Shown here: one piece after another, positions 7,718 to 19,200 of the stretch
Position numbering within the stretch: position 1 is the first letter of the stretch
How the letters are laid out: each line of letters starts with the position of its first letter
From: a virus
Direction: 5' to 3' (one strand)
IMG/VR virus record: IMGVR_UViG_3300044302_001176
Coordinates: 1 to 34,745 of that record
Length of the DNA stretch: 34,745 bases
Notes under the pieces: model-generated
Database searches by the model: none
Told to the model about the DNA's origin: nothing
What the model saw: only the letters and a program-made list of their open reading frames with translations
Made by a program: the position numbers and the translations under genes

Positions 7718-8080
7718 ATGACAGAAAAGAAAATTTGGTCTATGGACGAATTAGTCGCACTCACTGATGAAGTGCAAAAAGAAGAGGTAGAATACAGAGG
7801 AAAGGTAGTGGAGTTTCAATTTTGTGAATTAACAGAAAAAGAAGAACCAAAATTTACTGGAATATCTGAAGAACTACCAGAAGAAGAAAAAATGGCAATG
7901 TATCAAGAAATTGGCTCTAAAAGAGTTATAAAAATGTTACAGAAAGCTAATGAAAAGGCCCCAGATGGACCTGTTATAACAGAAGAACAATGGGCGCTTT
8001 TACCAACCACCTTAAGATATAACATCACCAACAAAATATTAGGCGCAGAGGACGACGCAAAAACAAATTTTCGCGACTGA
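7718..8080 (+). CDS. Tail assembly chaperone 1 (gpG-like)
   Basis: This 120-residue, acidic, helical protein lies between tail tube and tape measure, the fixed position of the gpG-type chaperone. SD CAGGAGA precedes the ATG. The stop overlaps the next ATG (TGATG at 8078-8082). Near its 3' end, A AAT TTT at 8065-8071 lies in the correct phase for a -1 slip into the next gene, as in lambda-like G/GT gene pairs. So the gene likely yields both this protein and a longer fusion. Its assignment is by order, size and the slip site. Confidence 0.7.
   Translation: MTEKKIWSMDELVALTDEVQKEEVEYRGKVVEFQFCELTEKEEPKFTGISEELPEEEKMAMYQEIGSKRVIKMLQKANEKAPDGPVITEEQWALLPTTLRYNITNKILGAEDDAKTNFRD
8065..8071 (+). 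promoter_or_regulatory. Programmed -1 frameshift site A AAT TTT
   Basis: In the frame of the first chaperone the codons read ACA AAT TTT CGC GAC TGA. The heptamer A AAT TTT follows the X XXY YYZ rule, and slipping one base back continues TCG CGA CTG ATG into the frame of the second chaperone. The fusion would have about 217 residues (118 + 99). Such slips are a conserved feature of tail-chaperone genes in long-tailed phages. Confidence 0.6.
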
Positions 8081-8370
8081 TGCTAGAATCGCCTGATGCG
8101 GTGTTATTATATATACCATTAATGAAAGAAATTGGTATGAGTTGGAACGAAATTAAAGGTACCCCTCGAAGAGAATTGGATGGTTTGTTAGCTGCATGCT
8201 ACGAATACAAAGCATTACATTCAATGGATGGGTATACTGAAAAACAAGTGTCTGAAATGGCAAAAGAAAACCCTCAAGTACGCTCTCAGTACATCAAGTA
8301 CTTAGAGAAAAAACGTAAGTTTGAGGATAAAATAGGAAAGAAACGCATACAAAGCTTTAAAGGAGTATAA
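8080..8370 (+). CDS. Tail assembly chaperone 2 / frameshift extension (gpT-like)
   Basis: The 96-residue reading frame begins within the stop of the previous gene and is probably made mainly as the C-terminal part of a -1 frameshift fusion; the frame is open back through 8071. It is basic and helical (WNEIKGTPRRELDGLLAACYEYKAL, then a Lys/Arg-rich end), resembling the small phage proteins found just before tape measures. It overlaps the tape-measure ATG by one base (TAATG). No independent strong SD is seen before 8080, which supports the fusion model. Confidence 0.68.
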   Translation: MLESPDAVLLYIPLMKEIGMSWNEIKGTPRRELDGLLAACYEYKALHSMDGYTEKQVSEMAKENPQVRSQYIKYLEKKRKFEDKIGKKRIQSFKGV

Positions 8371-10979
8371 TGGGTTTTGCAGGACAAGTATTCGCAGCGC
8401 GTGTCGCTATAGGTTTGGCTGTTCCGAGTCGAAAGGCTCTTCAACAGACAGGTGGAATACTTGCTACTGGTGTTAAACAAATACATCAACGTATAAAACA
8501 ACAAGCTATGGCATCTAATTTAGATAGTGTTCATAGAGAAAAATTAAGAAAGTTAAATACGATGACCACTACTTCTGCTGCAAGAACAGCAAATTTACTT
8601 AGGGTGCGTTTAGAACAGAATTTAAAACAACTTAACCAACAAACAAACAATTCAATCCGAAAATCTTTTAAAAATGTAGAACAAAATTATGCTAGATTGA
8701 GGGCTAAATTATCTAAACCTCTTCGTCAACAACTTTTTGCTGGAACTGCTGGTTTAACTGGTATGAAGGCAGCTCAACAAATGGCTAGAAATATGGCTGC
8801 AATGTCTAAAAAAGACCGTGCAGACGCTATAGCTGGTCAAAGGCGTATTGTTAACCTGATGCAGGAAGAGTTAAACCGCAAAAGAAGACTTTTAGAAAAC
8901 TCTAAACAGACAACTAAAAAACAAAAAGAAGCTTATCGCGAACTTGTAAAGACTGTAAAAGCTGAAGATAAGGCTCTAACTAAAGAAAAACAAAGGTTAA
9001 AGGTTCTTAAAGAAATTGAAGGCGAGGTGTCAGAAATAACACATGAGATGAAAGAACAAGATGCTGTAAGTACTGAAATGGGTGAGACAATATCTGGCGC
9101 AGCTACTACTTTGAAAGATAATTTTATGGATGCTTTACGTAACTCAGTAGCACTTTTAGCTGCTTTTGGTTATAAATTACAACAAAGCACAAGTGATTTA
9201 GTTGAGTTCGAAAGAGAGCTACTGAATGCTAACTCTGTGTTTAATTTAACTAACGATTCTTTATTTAACGTCGGTAACGAGATTATCAAATTCGGTAACG
9301 AATTCGGTATTGCCACTCAAAACGGCGCTACTGGGCTCTATCAGCTCGCTTCAGCAGGTTTGGAAGCAAATGAGGCAATGCAAGTTTTACCTGAGACCTT
9401 GAAGTTATCTATGGCTGTACAAGGAGACCACAATACTATCTCTAAACTTACTGCACAAACATTGTTTGGTTTCGGTATGGAAATGAGCCAAGCAGCCGAA
9501 GTTACAGATAAATTCGCTTTTGCTATTCAGAAGTCTCTTATTGAGTATCAAGATTTATCAAGCGCTGTTAAGTTTGCTCTACCTTTCTTTACCTCTACAG
9601 GGCAATCTATAGACCAATTGTTAGGGGCTTTACAGATATTGACTAATAGAGCTTTAGAGGCTGGTATTGCAGGTAGGGGTCTTAGACAAGCATTGGCTGA
9701 ATTTGCTGAGAGTGCTATGGATGCTGAAGTAGGATTCCGTAAGATGGGTGTTGAAATATTAAACGCCGAAGGAGAGATGAAACAATTAACTGAGATAGCT
9801 GCTCAGTTTGCTGAGGCAGTAGGACCTGAGACAGCTTCGAATACAGAATTATTAACCACTTTAATACAAGACTTGAATGTGCGTGGTGCTACGGCATTTA
9901 TTCACTTAGTTCAAGCTTCTGATGAATTTACTGAAGCAGTTCAAAATACTGCTAATGCTGGTGGGCAATTGGATGAAATGGTTCGAATACAGAACCAAGC
10001 ATTATCTGCTCAAATCCAAATTTTAAAAACAAATATATTTTCTATTTTTGCATTAAGAGATGCTTCTTATGAGGGAACTGAATTTATTAATGCTTTCCAT
10101 GAGGCTGTAGTTAATATGGTGCAAGGATTAAAAGATATGATAGTGGTGGAAGAAGATGGTATACAAAAATTAACAGAATTTGGTCAATCAATTCAAGATG
10201 CTGCAATTGTATTTATTGAAAATTTTGACGAGGTTATACACAACCTTTTAGACACTTTACAAAGTTTAGCAGAAGAAGGTAAAATGATTACAAATGTTTT
10301 CGAATTATTGTATTTACCTTTAAAGCTTATAACAGATGTAATGAAAATATTACCAGCGGGTTGGTTAGAAATGATAGTTTATTTCAAAATGTTTAATTCA
10401 GTAATACCACTTACAACACTGGCTTGGTGGTCTTTATCTAGAGGAATAGCAGCAGCAACTGCTTCACAAATTGCCTACAATGCAGCTTCTGGAATGGGCG
10501 GTCTTGGTATGGGTATGGGTCGTCTCAGTTCAAAAGGAATTACTAAGGGTAAAACTGGAAGGTGGATGGTACCCGGAAGAGGAGGTAAAGGATTTGCGAC
10601 TAAAGGTGCTGCTATGCGTGCTATGGGTGCAAGAGCAGCTCCAACGGCTGCTAGAGCGCTACCTTGGATAGCTAGAGGAGCACTGGGTATGACTGGTGTT
10701 GGTCTTCTTGCTTTAGGAGCTAGTGTAGCAATACCATGGTATATGAAAAAGAGAGCAGAAGAAGGAAAGGCTGGTGGAGGATATTTAACTCCAATGGCTC
10801 AAGGAGGATTCCCATCTGGTGGTGCTCCATACCTTGTAGGAGAGCAAGGACCTGAGTTATTTGTACCAGAGGCAGCAGGACAACTTTTAAATAATGGCGC
10901 AACCCAAAATAGTATAGGCAATGGTATGAAGCTTAACAATGTTACAATAGGAATAGACTCTTTCGGAGGATTGGTATAA
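8370..10979 (+). CDS. Tail tape measure protein (869 aa)
   Basis: Residues ~1-270 are helical, Gln/Lys-rich coiled-coil. Residues ~275-455 match the TP901-type tape-measure core (FERELLNANSVFN, GLYQLASAGLEANEAMQVLP, ALQILTNRALEAGIAGRGLRQ). Further helices and hydrophobic segments lie around residues 655-715 and 775-800, with Gly/Met-rich linkers. The C-terminus carries GGAPYLVGEQGPELFVPE, a hallmark end of many tape measures. By the usual ~0.15 nm per residue, it would specify a tail near 130 nm. AAAGGAG SD lies 5 bases before the ATG. It ends overlapping the next start (TAATG). Confidence 0.93.
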   Translation: MGFAGQVFAARVAIGLAVPSRKALQQTGGILATGVKQIHQRIKQQAMASNLDSVHREKLRKLNTMTTTSAARTANLLRVRLEQNLKQLNQQTNNSIRKSFKNVEQNYARLRAKLSKPLRQQLFAGTAGLTGMKAAQQMARNMAAMSKKDRADAIAGQRRIVNLMQEELNRKRRLLENSKQTTKKQKEAYRELVKTVKAEDKALTKEKQRLKVLKEIEGEVSEITHEMKEQDAVSTEMGETISGAATTLKDNFMDALRNSVALLAAFGYKLQQSTSDLVEFERELLNANSVFNLTNDSLFNVGNEIIKFGNEFGIATQNGATGLYQLASAGLEANEAMQVLPETLKLSMAVQGDHNTISKLTAQTLFGFGMEMSQAAEVTDKFAFAIQKSLIEYQDLSSAVKFALPFFTSTGQSIDQLLGALQILTNRALEAGIAGRGLRQALAEFAESAMDAEVGFRKMGVEILNAEGEMKQLTEIAAQFAEAVGPETASNTELLTTLIQDLNVRGATAFIHLVQASDEFTEAVQNTANAGGQLDEMVRIQNQALSAQIQILKTNIFSIFALRDASYEGTEFINAFHEAVVNMVQGLKDMIVVEEDGIQKLTEFGQSIQDAAIVFIENFDEVIHNLLDTLQSLAEEGKMITNVFELLYLPLKLITDVMKILPAGWLEMIVYFKMFNSVIPLTTLAWWSLSRGIAAATASQIAYNAASGMGGLGMGMGRLSSKGITKGKTGRWMVPGRGGKGFATKGAAMRAMGARAAPTAARALPWIARGALGMTGVGLLALGASVAIPWYMKKRAEEGKAGGGYLTPMAQGGFPSGGAPYLVGEQGPELFVPEAAGQLLNNGATQNSIGNGMKLNNVTIGIDSFGGLV

Positions 10980-13900
10980 TGCCCGGTAGCTCTTTTACTG
11001 TTAGACCTAATAGGTTTTACAGAGAAAAACAGATTTCTACATCTGTTCACGCAAATAATCAACATAAAGATTTTGCTAGAAAAAATGATTTTTTATATAC
11101 TTTGACGACTGGTAAAGAACACCCCTATATAATTTTATCTGGTAGTATAAAACCAGAAGATGATATCGAACAAGGAAATTATAGTCTAAGAGGTGGATAC
11201 TTAAGAACATTTGCTTCAGGAGTAAATACAACCAATGCAATGGGTGTAACTCCAACAGCTGAATTGTATAGATTACGAGATGATTACAAAGTAGAAGAAG
11301 GTGGGATGGAATATGCTCGCAAAAGACTTACTACTGGTACCGTAGTCGTAACAAACGGAAGTGACGCTGTAGTAGGTACCAATACCAACTTTATTGTTAG
11401 CTCGAGTGAAACCCCAGAAGTGACTGTAGGTCAGAGAATATGGTTAGGAGCTGAGAATGAATATAAATCCCCCTATAATATAGCGGGTATATCTTCTGAT
11501 ACTGCTTTAACTCTTACTACAAACTACTCAGGAAACCACACTCTTAACATTGCTATAACTGGTATTACCAAGGCTAACCCTGCTGTGGTAACTGCTGCTT
11601 CACATGGTTTTTCTAATGGTGATAAAGTACGCATAAGCAGTGTAGGTGGAATGACGGAAGTAAATGGTAATTTATACACTGTAGCAAACAAAACAGCTAA
11701 TACATTTGAATTATCTGGAATAAATTCAACTGGATATACTACTTATACATCTGGTGGAGTTGTAAATCTTACTTGGGAAACTGAATTAGAAATGGATACA
11801 CCTATAGGTGATGGGATAGCAATTTATAATCTAGCATATACTAAAACAGTTAATCTATCAGAAGATTTTGATGGGACTGATGCTGCTTTGTCACACAATA
11901 CTGTAATTACTAGGGAAGGTCCCGGTGTTCTTAAACGTAGAGGTAATCCATATGTTTCAGGTATGGATTTTCCTACGTGGAAAAATTATGTTAGATGTAA
12001 TATAGGTGGTATTGCTGAAGAAAAAAAGGCTAGAGAACTATTAGCAGAAGAAGCTTTTTATCCAACTAAATTTGAAGGCGCATATAATGTTTATACTCAA
12101 GGAGCTGCTGCAAATGGAGTACCTTTGAAACCTACATCAGAGGGTGGAAGCACTGTATATGGTTATGTTTCTGATGTTACGAGTGGTGAAGTTAAGGGTA
12201 TGGACCATGGAAGAATCTACTTGAAAAAAGAACCCGACCCATTAGAGTCTCGCGAAGATTACGATGCCGCATGTAATAGCAATTATAGATATAAAATTGT
12301 TCACCCATCTCCAGCAGGAACAACAACAGCTTACCATTTCCGTGATACTGATTTAGAAAAATTAGGTATATTGCGATGGGATACTGAAGAAACCTTTTCG
12401 GTGTCCGAGGACAATACAGTCACTACTACTGAAAATAACACTAGGTTTGGTAAAATTTATAGCACAATGGATTTATATAATCCTTTCATTTCTACTACTA
12501 GTGTACCAGTGTTACAATCTGCTGTAGAATTATCTGGTGATAATGCTAAAAGTGGAGCTAACGCCATGCGTATGTATCATTTATGGGACTATTCTCCAGA
12601 CAACAAAGAAATACAAAAATATTTAGGAAGAGATAATACATTAAATTGTCAAACTAATTACGCTTCTTTATATGACATTCCAATGCCTTTAACACAAGAC
12701 TTATCCCAACAGAGGCTTGGTGACCATAGAACATATTTACCATATGTAGCTTTAGATTTAAACATAACTAAATTATCACCGGGTATTACATTTGGTGTAG
12801 ACACTTACAAAACACAATTCGGTACAAAGGGTTTGATATATAACGATATGCAAGGAAGTAGTAATGGTTATTATGACTTAGATGCTGCTGAGTTTGGTAC
12901 TGGTGGAACAACTGCTAGAAATAAAATGGAAACGTTTTTACGCAGTGTGGTAATTACTTTCTCTAACTATAAACCAAAGGAATCACATACTTCTTTAGAT
13001 GATTTTTTGGATTATGGACTTAGAAACGCTTATGGTAATGCTGGTGGTTTAGGTATTGGAAATCCTGAATGTATAGTAGGAGGTGTTATGTTTACTAGAA
13101 CTGGTATTGGTGGTGAAGATGATAATGATAACGCTTTTTGTTATGCACAAGCTTTACCTGTTATGAGGTCTAGTGATTTTACTACTGGATGGACTAGTAA
13201 TTATGGTATAGCTAAAGCCGTTAGTGGTAGTAACGCTAGTCCGTGGCTATCGACTAATTCCGGTCGTTTACAAAATCTTTTTATTAGACCAACTGATTTT
13301 AACAATGTAGCTGGCGACCCACGCACTGTTAAAATTCCTATGAATCAATATTTTACTGTAAAATTCTTTATAGATGTAGACGCTAAACGTAGTAATACTT
13401 CTTTATCACGTAATCCATATTCTGAGTTTGATGGCGGTGGTGTAGGTATGAGAGCAGTATTTGAACTTGATACCCCTCAAGAAGACGCCCCAACTGTCAG
13501 CGCAGATAAAGATTTACCCTATATAGATGTAGCTTTCCCCGGTAGCGACACTGGTAACCAATATAGTTTTAGAGATTTTATAATTGTTGGTGGAGCAGCA
13601 GACGAAAATAAACTTATATACCCTAAACATATGACTATTTGGGTTCAAAATTACCCATGGGTTGAAGATGACACTGTCTATTTTAAACAAGGTGATAGTA
13701 CATTAGTTAGTGCTGGTAATGGTACAGAGACTGAATTATACGTAGATAATGTACAATTGGTAGATTTTTACCAAGAAATCGCTAATTCAACTGCAACACA
13801 GAATTCATCTGCGGTTATACAATTCCCACAAGGAAGAACAGTAACATCTCCTCTCACTAAGATTACAGCTTCACCAGCAGGTAGTCCTTATACTTTAACA

Positions 13901-16267
13901 TCATTAAACCCCGGAACAGGTAGTGTTGAATTTACTGATATGGCTACTAATTATACTGAATATACACCTGCTTCATATCTGGCCTTTGGTTTTGACCATC
14001 CTACTAATTTACCTATCAGTGGCACTTCTAGTTCTAGAAGAGGTTACTTTTTAATGAATTCATTTGGAACACCTACATTTAGTACTTTAGACCAAATAGT
14101 TCCTGATTTGTATGGAGGTGGTATGGTGTCACTAGAAGGTAGGTCAGATACAGGAGTTACCTCTGATGAAAATGATATATATGGATATCAATTTTATGGT
14201 TCAAGTTGGACTAGTGGTACTTACGATGACACTGCAACAGGGTCTACATTATATGGTGTAGTGAGTACACAAGATGATACGGATAAAATTAATGTAACTA
14301 CTGGTAGCAATAATTATATGGCCTCTGATGGATTTACTCAAAAGGGGAATTTTATGATGAGTATTAGTGGTTCTACTTCATATGACAAATGGGGTAAAAG
14401 AGAGAATGTAGTAGCTTCTACTAAAATTATAGATGTACCGAGAAATGGTAATAATCTCAATAGTAACCAAGTTGTTCTTGCCGACCCAGACATAATTAAT
14501 ATATATAATGAAGATGAAGAATATATAATATATAAAGCTGGTAGGGGTAAAGGTAATGCATCAATCGGAATAGAATTGGCTGCAATAATAAATTTAAAAT
14601 TAGCTAATGGTATAAGAAGTGTCGAAGCAAATGGTACAGTTACTTTTAATAAAGATTTGTTAGAAAGTGATTCTCATATAAACAAACAAGCTATGTGCGT
14701 CGAAGAAAACCTATCAGAACTATATATATCACCCTATAAATACTGGGTAACTCTTATGACCAAAGGAGACCAAGACCATGCACAACGAACATTTGAAAGT
14801 GCTACTTTATTAAATAATAATTTATCAGGTGCTACAGTAAGCACTATTACAGGAACAACATATAACGAGACTGCTTATACTTATGATTCTGGTGCACAAA
14901 CAAACATTGGAGAATCTGCGCTTTACGACAATGAATGGAATTTCTTATTTGACCCCGAAGCAGACACTGCTGTTATTTTAACTAATGATTACGGTTATGG
15001 TCCTTATAATCCAGAAACTAAAAATGGAGGAGAGGTTGCACGTGAAGGTGTACGTAAACAGACAAATCAATATTTTGATATAACACAAATGGTATTAGAG
15101 CCAGAAATAAACGAAGGTAGTAGTTTTAACGCTATGCTTCGTATGCCTTCAGCTACCGTTGTTAACAAAATATTTTTATATGGTGACGAATATGCAGGCA
15201 GTAATAGCAGGCAATATAAACCTACTTTTATTTTTGAATATGAAGATTTACCACCTACTGTAAATAGTTTTGCTGTAGAACCTGCTTTTGATTTGTTAGA
15301 TAATGATGTTAACCTTTATGAATTAACAGATGCAAATTTAAACGCTGTTAAATTCAATTGGAAAGAAGATGCTGATGATATTTGGTATAGGATGTTGATA
15401 GTACAGAAAGAAGGTGCAGTACCAAATAAATATGCTAATGCTACATTATGGGTGCCATTGAACGAAGAGCCTTCTAATTTAACAACTGCCCCAACATATT
15501 CATGGTATAATCCTAAAGCTGACACAAGTGGTAGTGCATTAGTCGGTACAAAACTTAGAGCACATGTAGATGGTATACAAGGATATGCTCCATTTATAAG
15601 TGGAAATTCATACGGTACAGGTAGTAATGGTGCTTCTGTAACAATAGACCATTCAGATAATGTTGGTTTAAAAGATATGTCTGAATATACACTTGTAGCA
15701 CATGTTACCTTTGATTCAACGATGGATGGTTCAGCATGTGTAATTGCTACTCAAAATGGGGCTCCAGATTATTGGAAGTTAACTAAAAATGGAGGTAATA
15801 ATATAACTTACAAACACGACACTGGTGCAGAAATTACAGGTACTTCTTTTATTCCTTGTGATGGTAAAACTGCAACTAGTATTATTGTAACATATAAAAA
15901 TGACAGTGAAGATGGTCCAGACTTACAACTTTATGTTAATGGAAGATTAGAGGGTTATACTGCTGATACAGGAGGACCTCTAGCTTTAACTTCTGATATA
16001 GAATTGGGAGCTTGGTCTTTTGGTGGAGTGGGTGGATATTTCAGGGGAAGAATAGAAGAATTTATTTTATATGATAAAAAATACTATGTTCCAGAAGATG
16101 GGGATGAGTTTATATTAAACACTGCGGATTTAGACGACGTTTCATCTAGTAGACAAAATACTTGGTCTGCTAGATTATTCTTGTATGATTACCACAATAT
16201 TAGAGGAAAAACTCCTAGACAAGTAACTAGTACTGATAATGTTTCATGGAGGACTACAACGATATAA
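10979..16267 (+). CDS. Giant tail protein with FCCH-like and LamG domains (1762 aa)
   Basis: A very large beta-rich protein directly after the tape measure, so probably a distal tail/fibre component. Residues ~190-262 (ITKANPAVVTAASHGFSNGD, MTEVNGNLYTVANKTANTFELSG) form an FCCH-like repeat that I recognise in marine phage tail proteins. Residues ~1565-1705 form a LamG-like lectin fold (LVAHVTFDS, PDLQLYVNGRLEGY, IELGAWSF, GRIEEFILYDKKY), related in pattern to that of the first gene of the window. The rest is Asn/Thr/Gly/Tyr-rich without a known domain. GGAGG precedes the ATG. A host-binding function is inferred from the lectin fold and position. Confidence 0.82.
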   Translation: MPGSSFTVRPNRFYREKQISTSVHANNQHKDFARKNDFLYTLTTGKEHPYIILSGSIKPEDDIEQGNYSLRGGYLRTFASGVNTTNAMGVTPTAELYRLRDDYKVEEGGMEYARKRLTTGTVVVTNGSDAVVGTNTNFIVSSSETPEVTVGQRIWLGAENEYKSPYNIAGISSDTALTLTTNYSGNHTLNIAITGITKANPAVVTAASHGFSNGDKVRISSVGGMTEVNGNLYTVANKTANTFELSGINSTGYTTYTSGGVVNLTWETELEMDTPIGDGIAIYNLAYTKTVNLSEDFDGTDAALSHNTVITREGPGVLKRRGNPYVSGMDFPTWKNYVRCNIGGIAEEKKARELLAEEAFYPTKFEGAYNVYTQGAAANGVPLKPTSEGGSTVYGYVSDVTSGEVKGMDHGRIYLKKEPDPLESREDYDAACNSNYRYKIVHPSPAGTTTAYHFRDTDLEKLGILRWDTEETFSVSEDNTVTTTENNTRFGKIYSTMDLYNPFISTTSVPVLQSAVELSGDNAKSGANAMRMYHLWDYSPDNKEIQKYLGRDNTLNCQTNYASLYDIPMPLTQDLSQQRLGDHRTYLPYVALDLNITKLSPGITFGVDTYKTQFGTKGLIYNDMQGSSNGYYDLDAAEFGTGGTTARNKMETFLRSVVITFSNYKPKESHTSLDDFLDYGLRNAYGNAGGLGIGNPECIVGGVMFTRTGIGGEDDNDNAFCYAQALPVMRSSDFTTGWTSNYGIAKAVSGSNASPWLSTNSGRLQNLFIRPTDFNNVAGDPRTVKIPMNQYFTVKFFIDVDAKRSNTSLSRNPYSEFDGGGVGMRAVFELDTPQEDAPTVSADKDLPYIDVAFPGSDTGNQYSFRDFIIVGGAADENKLIYPKHMTIWVQNYPWVEDDTVYFKQGDSTLVSAGNGTETELYVDNVQLVDFYQEIANSTATQNSSAVIQFPQGRTVTSPLTKITASPAGSPYTLTSLNPGTGSVEFTDMATNYTEYTPASYLAFGFDHPTNLPISGTSSSRRGYFLMNSFGTPTFSTLDQIVPDLYGGGMVSLEGRSDTGVTSDENDIYGYQFYGSSWTSGTYDDTATGSTLYGVVSTQDDTDKINVTTGSNNYMASDGFTQKGNFMMSISGSTSYDKWGKRENVVASTKIIDVPRNGNNLNSNQVVLADPDIINIYNEDEEYIIYKAGRGKGNASIGIELAAIINLKLANGIRSVEANGTVTFNKDLLESDSHINKQAMCVEENLSELYISPYKYWVTLMTKGDQDHAQRTFESATLLNNNLSGATVSTITGTTYNETAYTYDSGAQTNIGESALYDNEWNFLFDPEADTAVILTNDYGYGPYNPETKNGGEVAREGVRKQTNQYFDITQMVLEPEINEGSSFNAMLRMPSATVVNKIFLYGDEYAGSNSRQYKPTFIFEYEDLPPTVNSFAVEPAFDLLDNDVNLYELTDANLNAVKFNWKEDADDIWYRMLIVQKEGAVPNKYANATLWVPLNEEPSNLTTAPTYSWYNPKADTSGSALVGTKLRAHVDGIQGYAPFISGNSYGTGSNGASVTIDHSDNVGLKDMSEYTLVAHVTFDSTMDGSACVIATQNGAPDYWKLTKNGGNNITYKHDTGAEITGTSFIPCDGKTATSIIVTYKNDSEDGPDLQLYVNGRLEGYTADTGGPLALTSDIELGAWSFGGVGGYFRGRIEEFILYDKKYYVPEDGDEFILNTADLDDVSSSRQNTWSARLFLYDYHNIRGKTPRQVTSTDNVSWRTTTI

Positions 16268-19200
16268 TGGCTCTAACTTGGGACGATTCTACTCCTGATG
16301 TGAATCAAGAAGTCACAGCCACTTTAACCTTTACCAATTCAGATGTAAGAGCAGTATATATTGATTGGGATGACGGAACGAGTAATAAAAAAGATGAAGC
16401 AAATTACCAATGGGTTACAACAACAGAACCTAAAGGTACTATGACAGTCAAACATACTTATAATCAAGCTGGTATATTTAAACCAATTATCCAGACTGTT
16501 AATTCTTCTGGGTTTATATCTCGTTATTATGGTTCAGAATCTTCTAATACAAATATAGTACCATATTCTCAAGATAGTAGTATAGTATCTTCAACCGTTT
16601 CAGATAAAGCACCTAGTGCAATTATGAAAATTGAAAATACAGAAAATAATTCAGGTATAGATAATTCTATATTACGTGAACAAGGTGCCAAACAATTGTA
16701 TATTGCTATAGCTCCTACAGTAACTCGAACTGAGTTAACAGGAACTATAAAACAAGTAACACTCTCAGTTGAGGGTGTGACTCATATTAATTCATTAGTG
16801 CAGAATTCTAGTGATGATACAGAAGCTCAGTTTGGTTTAGGTTCTATGTCTAAATTACAAACTTTAGAGTTTGATATAAATTTCACAACAGCAGCTAATC
16901 AATACGGTGTGTATGATTTCTATGGTGAAGCAAATAGTAATACAGTAGGGTTGTGGTCTCAGGTATTAAAATTCAAATATGTAAGTTGTAAAGCTACTGG
17001 AACTACGGCTGCTGCTGTAGATACAGATTACACTACTAATGAAGTATTTAATAGATTAAAAATATTCTTAGTTACCAAAGCGGCCGATGGTAAATACTAT
17101 CCTATTTCTTATGTTAGTGCTGGTTCACCGATAAAAATTGCTGATGACAATACTAGATACAGTACTTTAGATATGGGACAAAGTAGGGCAGCAGCTTCTA
17201 ATAAAACTATATCTAATTATAGATATGATAGTGGTAAAGGGTGGTTAAGCCCTATTAAGCAATGGGATTTAGAAACCATAGTAGGCACCACTAAGACCTT
17301 GGGTTCTGGAACTAAGCAAACTTCTTCTATAGTAACGCAACATTACTCTTATTTAATCAATCCTATTGGGTTGAACAATGTAGCAGCACAAGCCTTATTT
17401 GGCTCAGGTGGCGCTAACATATATCCTTGGTATAACCCACCCATTGGAGGAGCTACTACTTCAGGTAATCTCAGAGAAGACTCAGTAGGGCTCGATGATT
17501 TTGGAAGGTTATATGACCAATATTATTGCACAAGAACTTCTGTGCAGGCTTCTTCTAATTCAGGTAGTTCGATTAATAGTAATCAACCAGAAGTATTTAG
17601 AATATCTCCTGCACCAAATTGGTCTACAGCAGAGAGTATAACTGAAACTCCTGTGAGCGACCATACTTCTGCCATGTTAAATAATGGTAGTGGTAATTCT
17701 TTTAAATTAAGTTCTGTTAATGGTGAAACTCAAAAAGATATTAAAAATGCAGACTCTTTAACGCAAGAAGCAGAATACTTATTGTTAACGTTTGATAGTA
17801 AAACTAATAAAATATTTTTTAATGCTACTAATTATACAAACGGATTACAATCTGGTTTAACTGGTTATACTAATATTAGTGGTTTAAAGGTAGCAGGTGT
17901 TGAGTATTTACATATAGATGAAAGTGGTACTAAAAAACAAAATGCTTATTGGAAAAATGTAGACTTTGTTGATACTACAAAAATATATAGAGAAAAAAGA
18001 GATACTAGTACTAAAAAATATGATGATTTTCATACTTCATTTGCTAAATCTGGTTTTATTAGTTTTGATATGCCACATGATTGGTCTAACACTTCTATAA
18101 AAAAATTATGTGGTGGCCAATACAATACAGCTAGTGGCACATTTTCTAATTGTGTGGCTGCTGGTCAAGATGATGTGGTAGTAACTGGTACTGCCACTAA
18201 CGTGGCTGGTGTTTCTGGTTATGGTGATGGAATGGTTAAAGTAACTTTGTCTGCTGCCGCTGATAAAACTGCTATGCAAACTATTGGAACTGAGGATGAT
18301 GTAGGTGCTTATAAGTATGCATTTATTGTAACCACCGGAACTGCTTCTGGTTCTATGTGGTGGGTAGCAAGTGGTGGCGCTAATGGTTGGGATGAAGATA
18401 CAGGTAACGGTATAATATGCCTTCAGGTGGGTAATACTGGTACTTCGGCCAGTAATGCTCAATTAGTGATGCCTGCTGGTACTATTACTGGTAGTGTGAG
18501 AAGGGTAAATATATATGATGTTGTAGATGGTACTCCGAAAGTATTTCAGGATGGAGGGGCAGGAGGAGGTGCTGGTGGTGCTGGTGCTTCTACTAATTGG
18601 AAATTGATGCCTGTTCAAAGTCAATATTATAAGATAGATAGTGGTGGTTCAGCTGCTAACGTATGGTTCCCTAATCAGTATAATTTAAGAAATGCTATAT
18701 TTACAGGTTCTTCATGGGCAACAAATGATAAATATCTATTAAAAATAACTTTAAGTGGGCAAACAAACGCAGGCACAGTTGACCAACCATGCCCTGAATT
18801 ATGGAATATATTTGATGCATCTAGCGCAGATACTACGATTATAAAATCCGTAGATGATTCAGCATATAATTTAAATTCAATACCTATTACGAGTGATATT
18901 AGTATGAGACGAAGTGGTATCTATTATAGAGCCATTACTAGAAAAGGTAAAACTTTTATAGCTAAGACTGGTGTAGGATTAGAACAAGTAGGTTTTAGTA
19001 GTAAAGCACTTGGTGATGAAACCAGTTCAACGGCATTTGAAGACCATGGTCCGGGAACTATGTATGGTTATCTACACAAGGTGAGAAAACTACAAGAAGA
19101 GGGAGTTCCTGTCTATTGGGATGAGAAACAAAAAGATGGTACTTATATTAGGTTATGGGGAGTTATAGGTAACTTAAATGAGACACGTGCTTCAGGTGGT

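Noticed and set aside
16246-16267. Upstream ATG for the PKD-like tail protein
   Set aside because: It lies inside the previous gene, while ATG 16267 forms the TAATG junction used repeatedly in this genome and has GGAGGA upstream.
18106-18462. 118-residue minus-strand frame within the PKD-like tail protein
   Set aside because: Ser/Thr/Ile-rich antisense translation; the plus strand continues as a uniform beta-rich protein.
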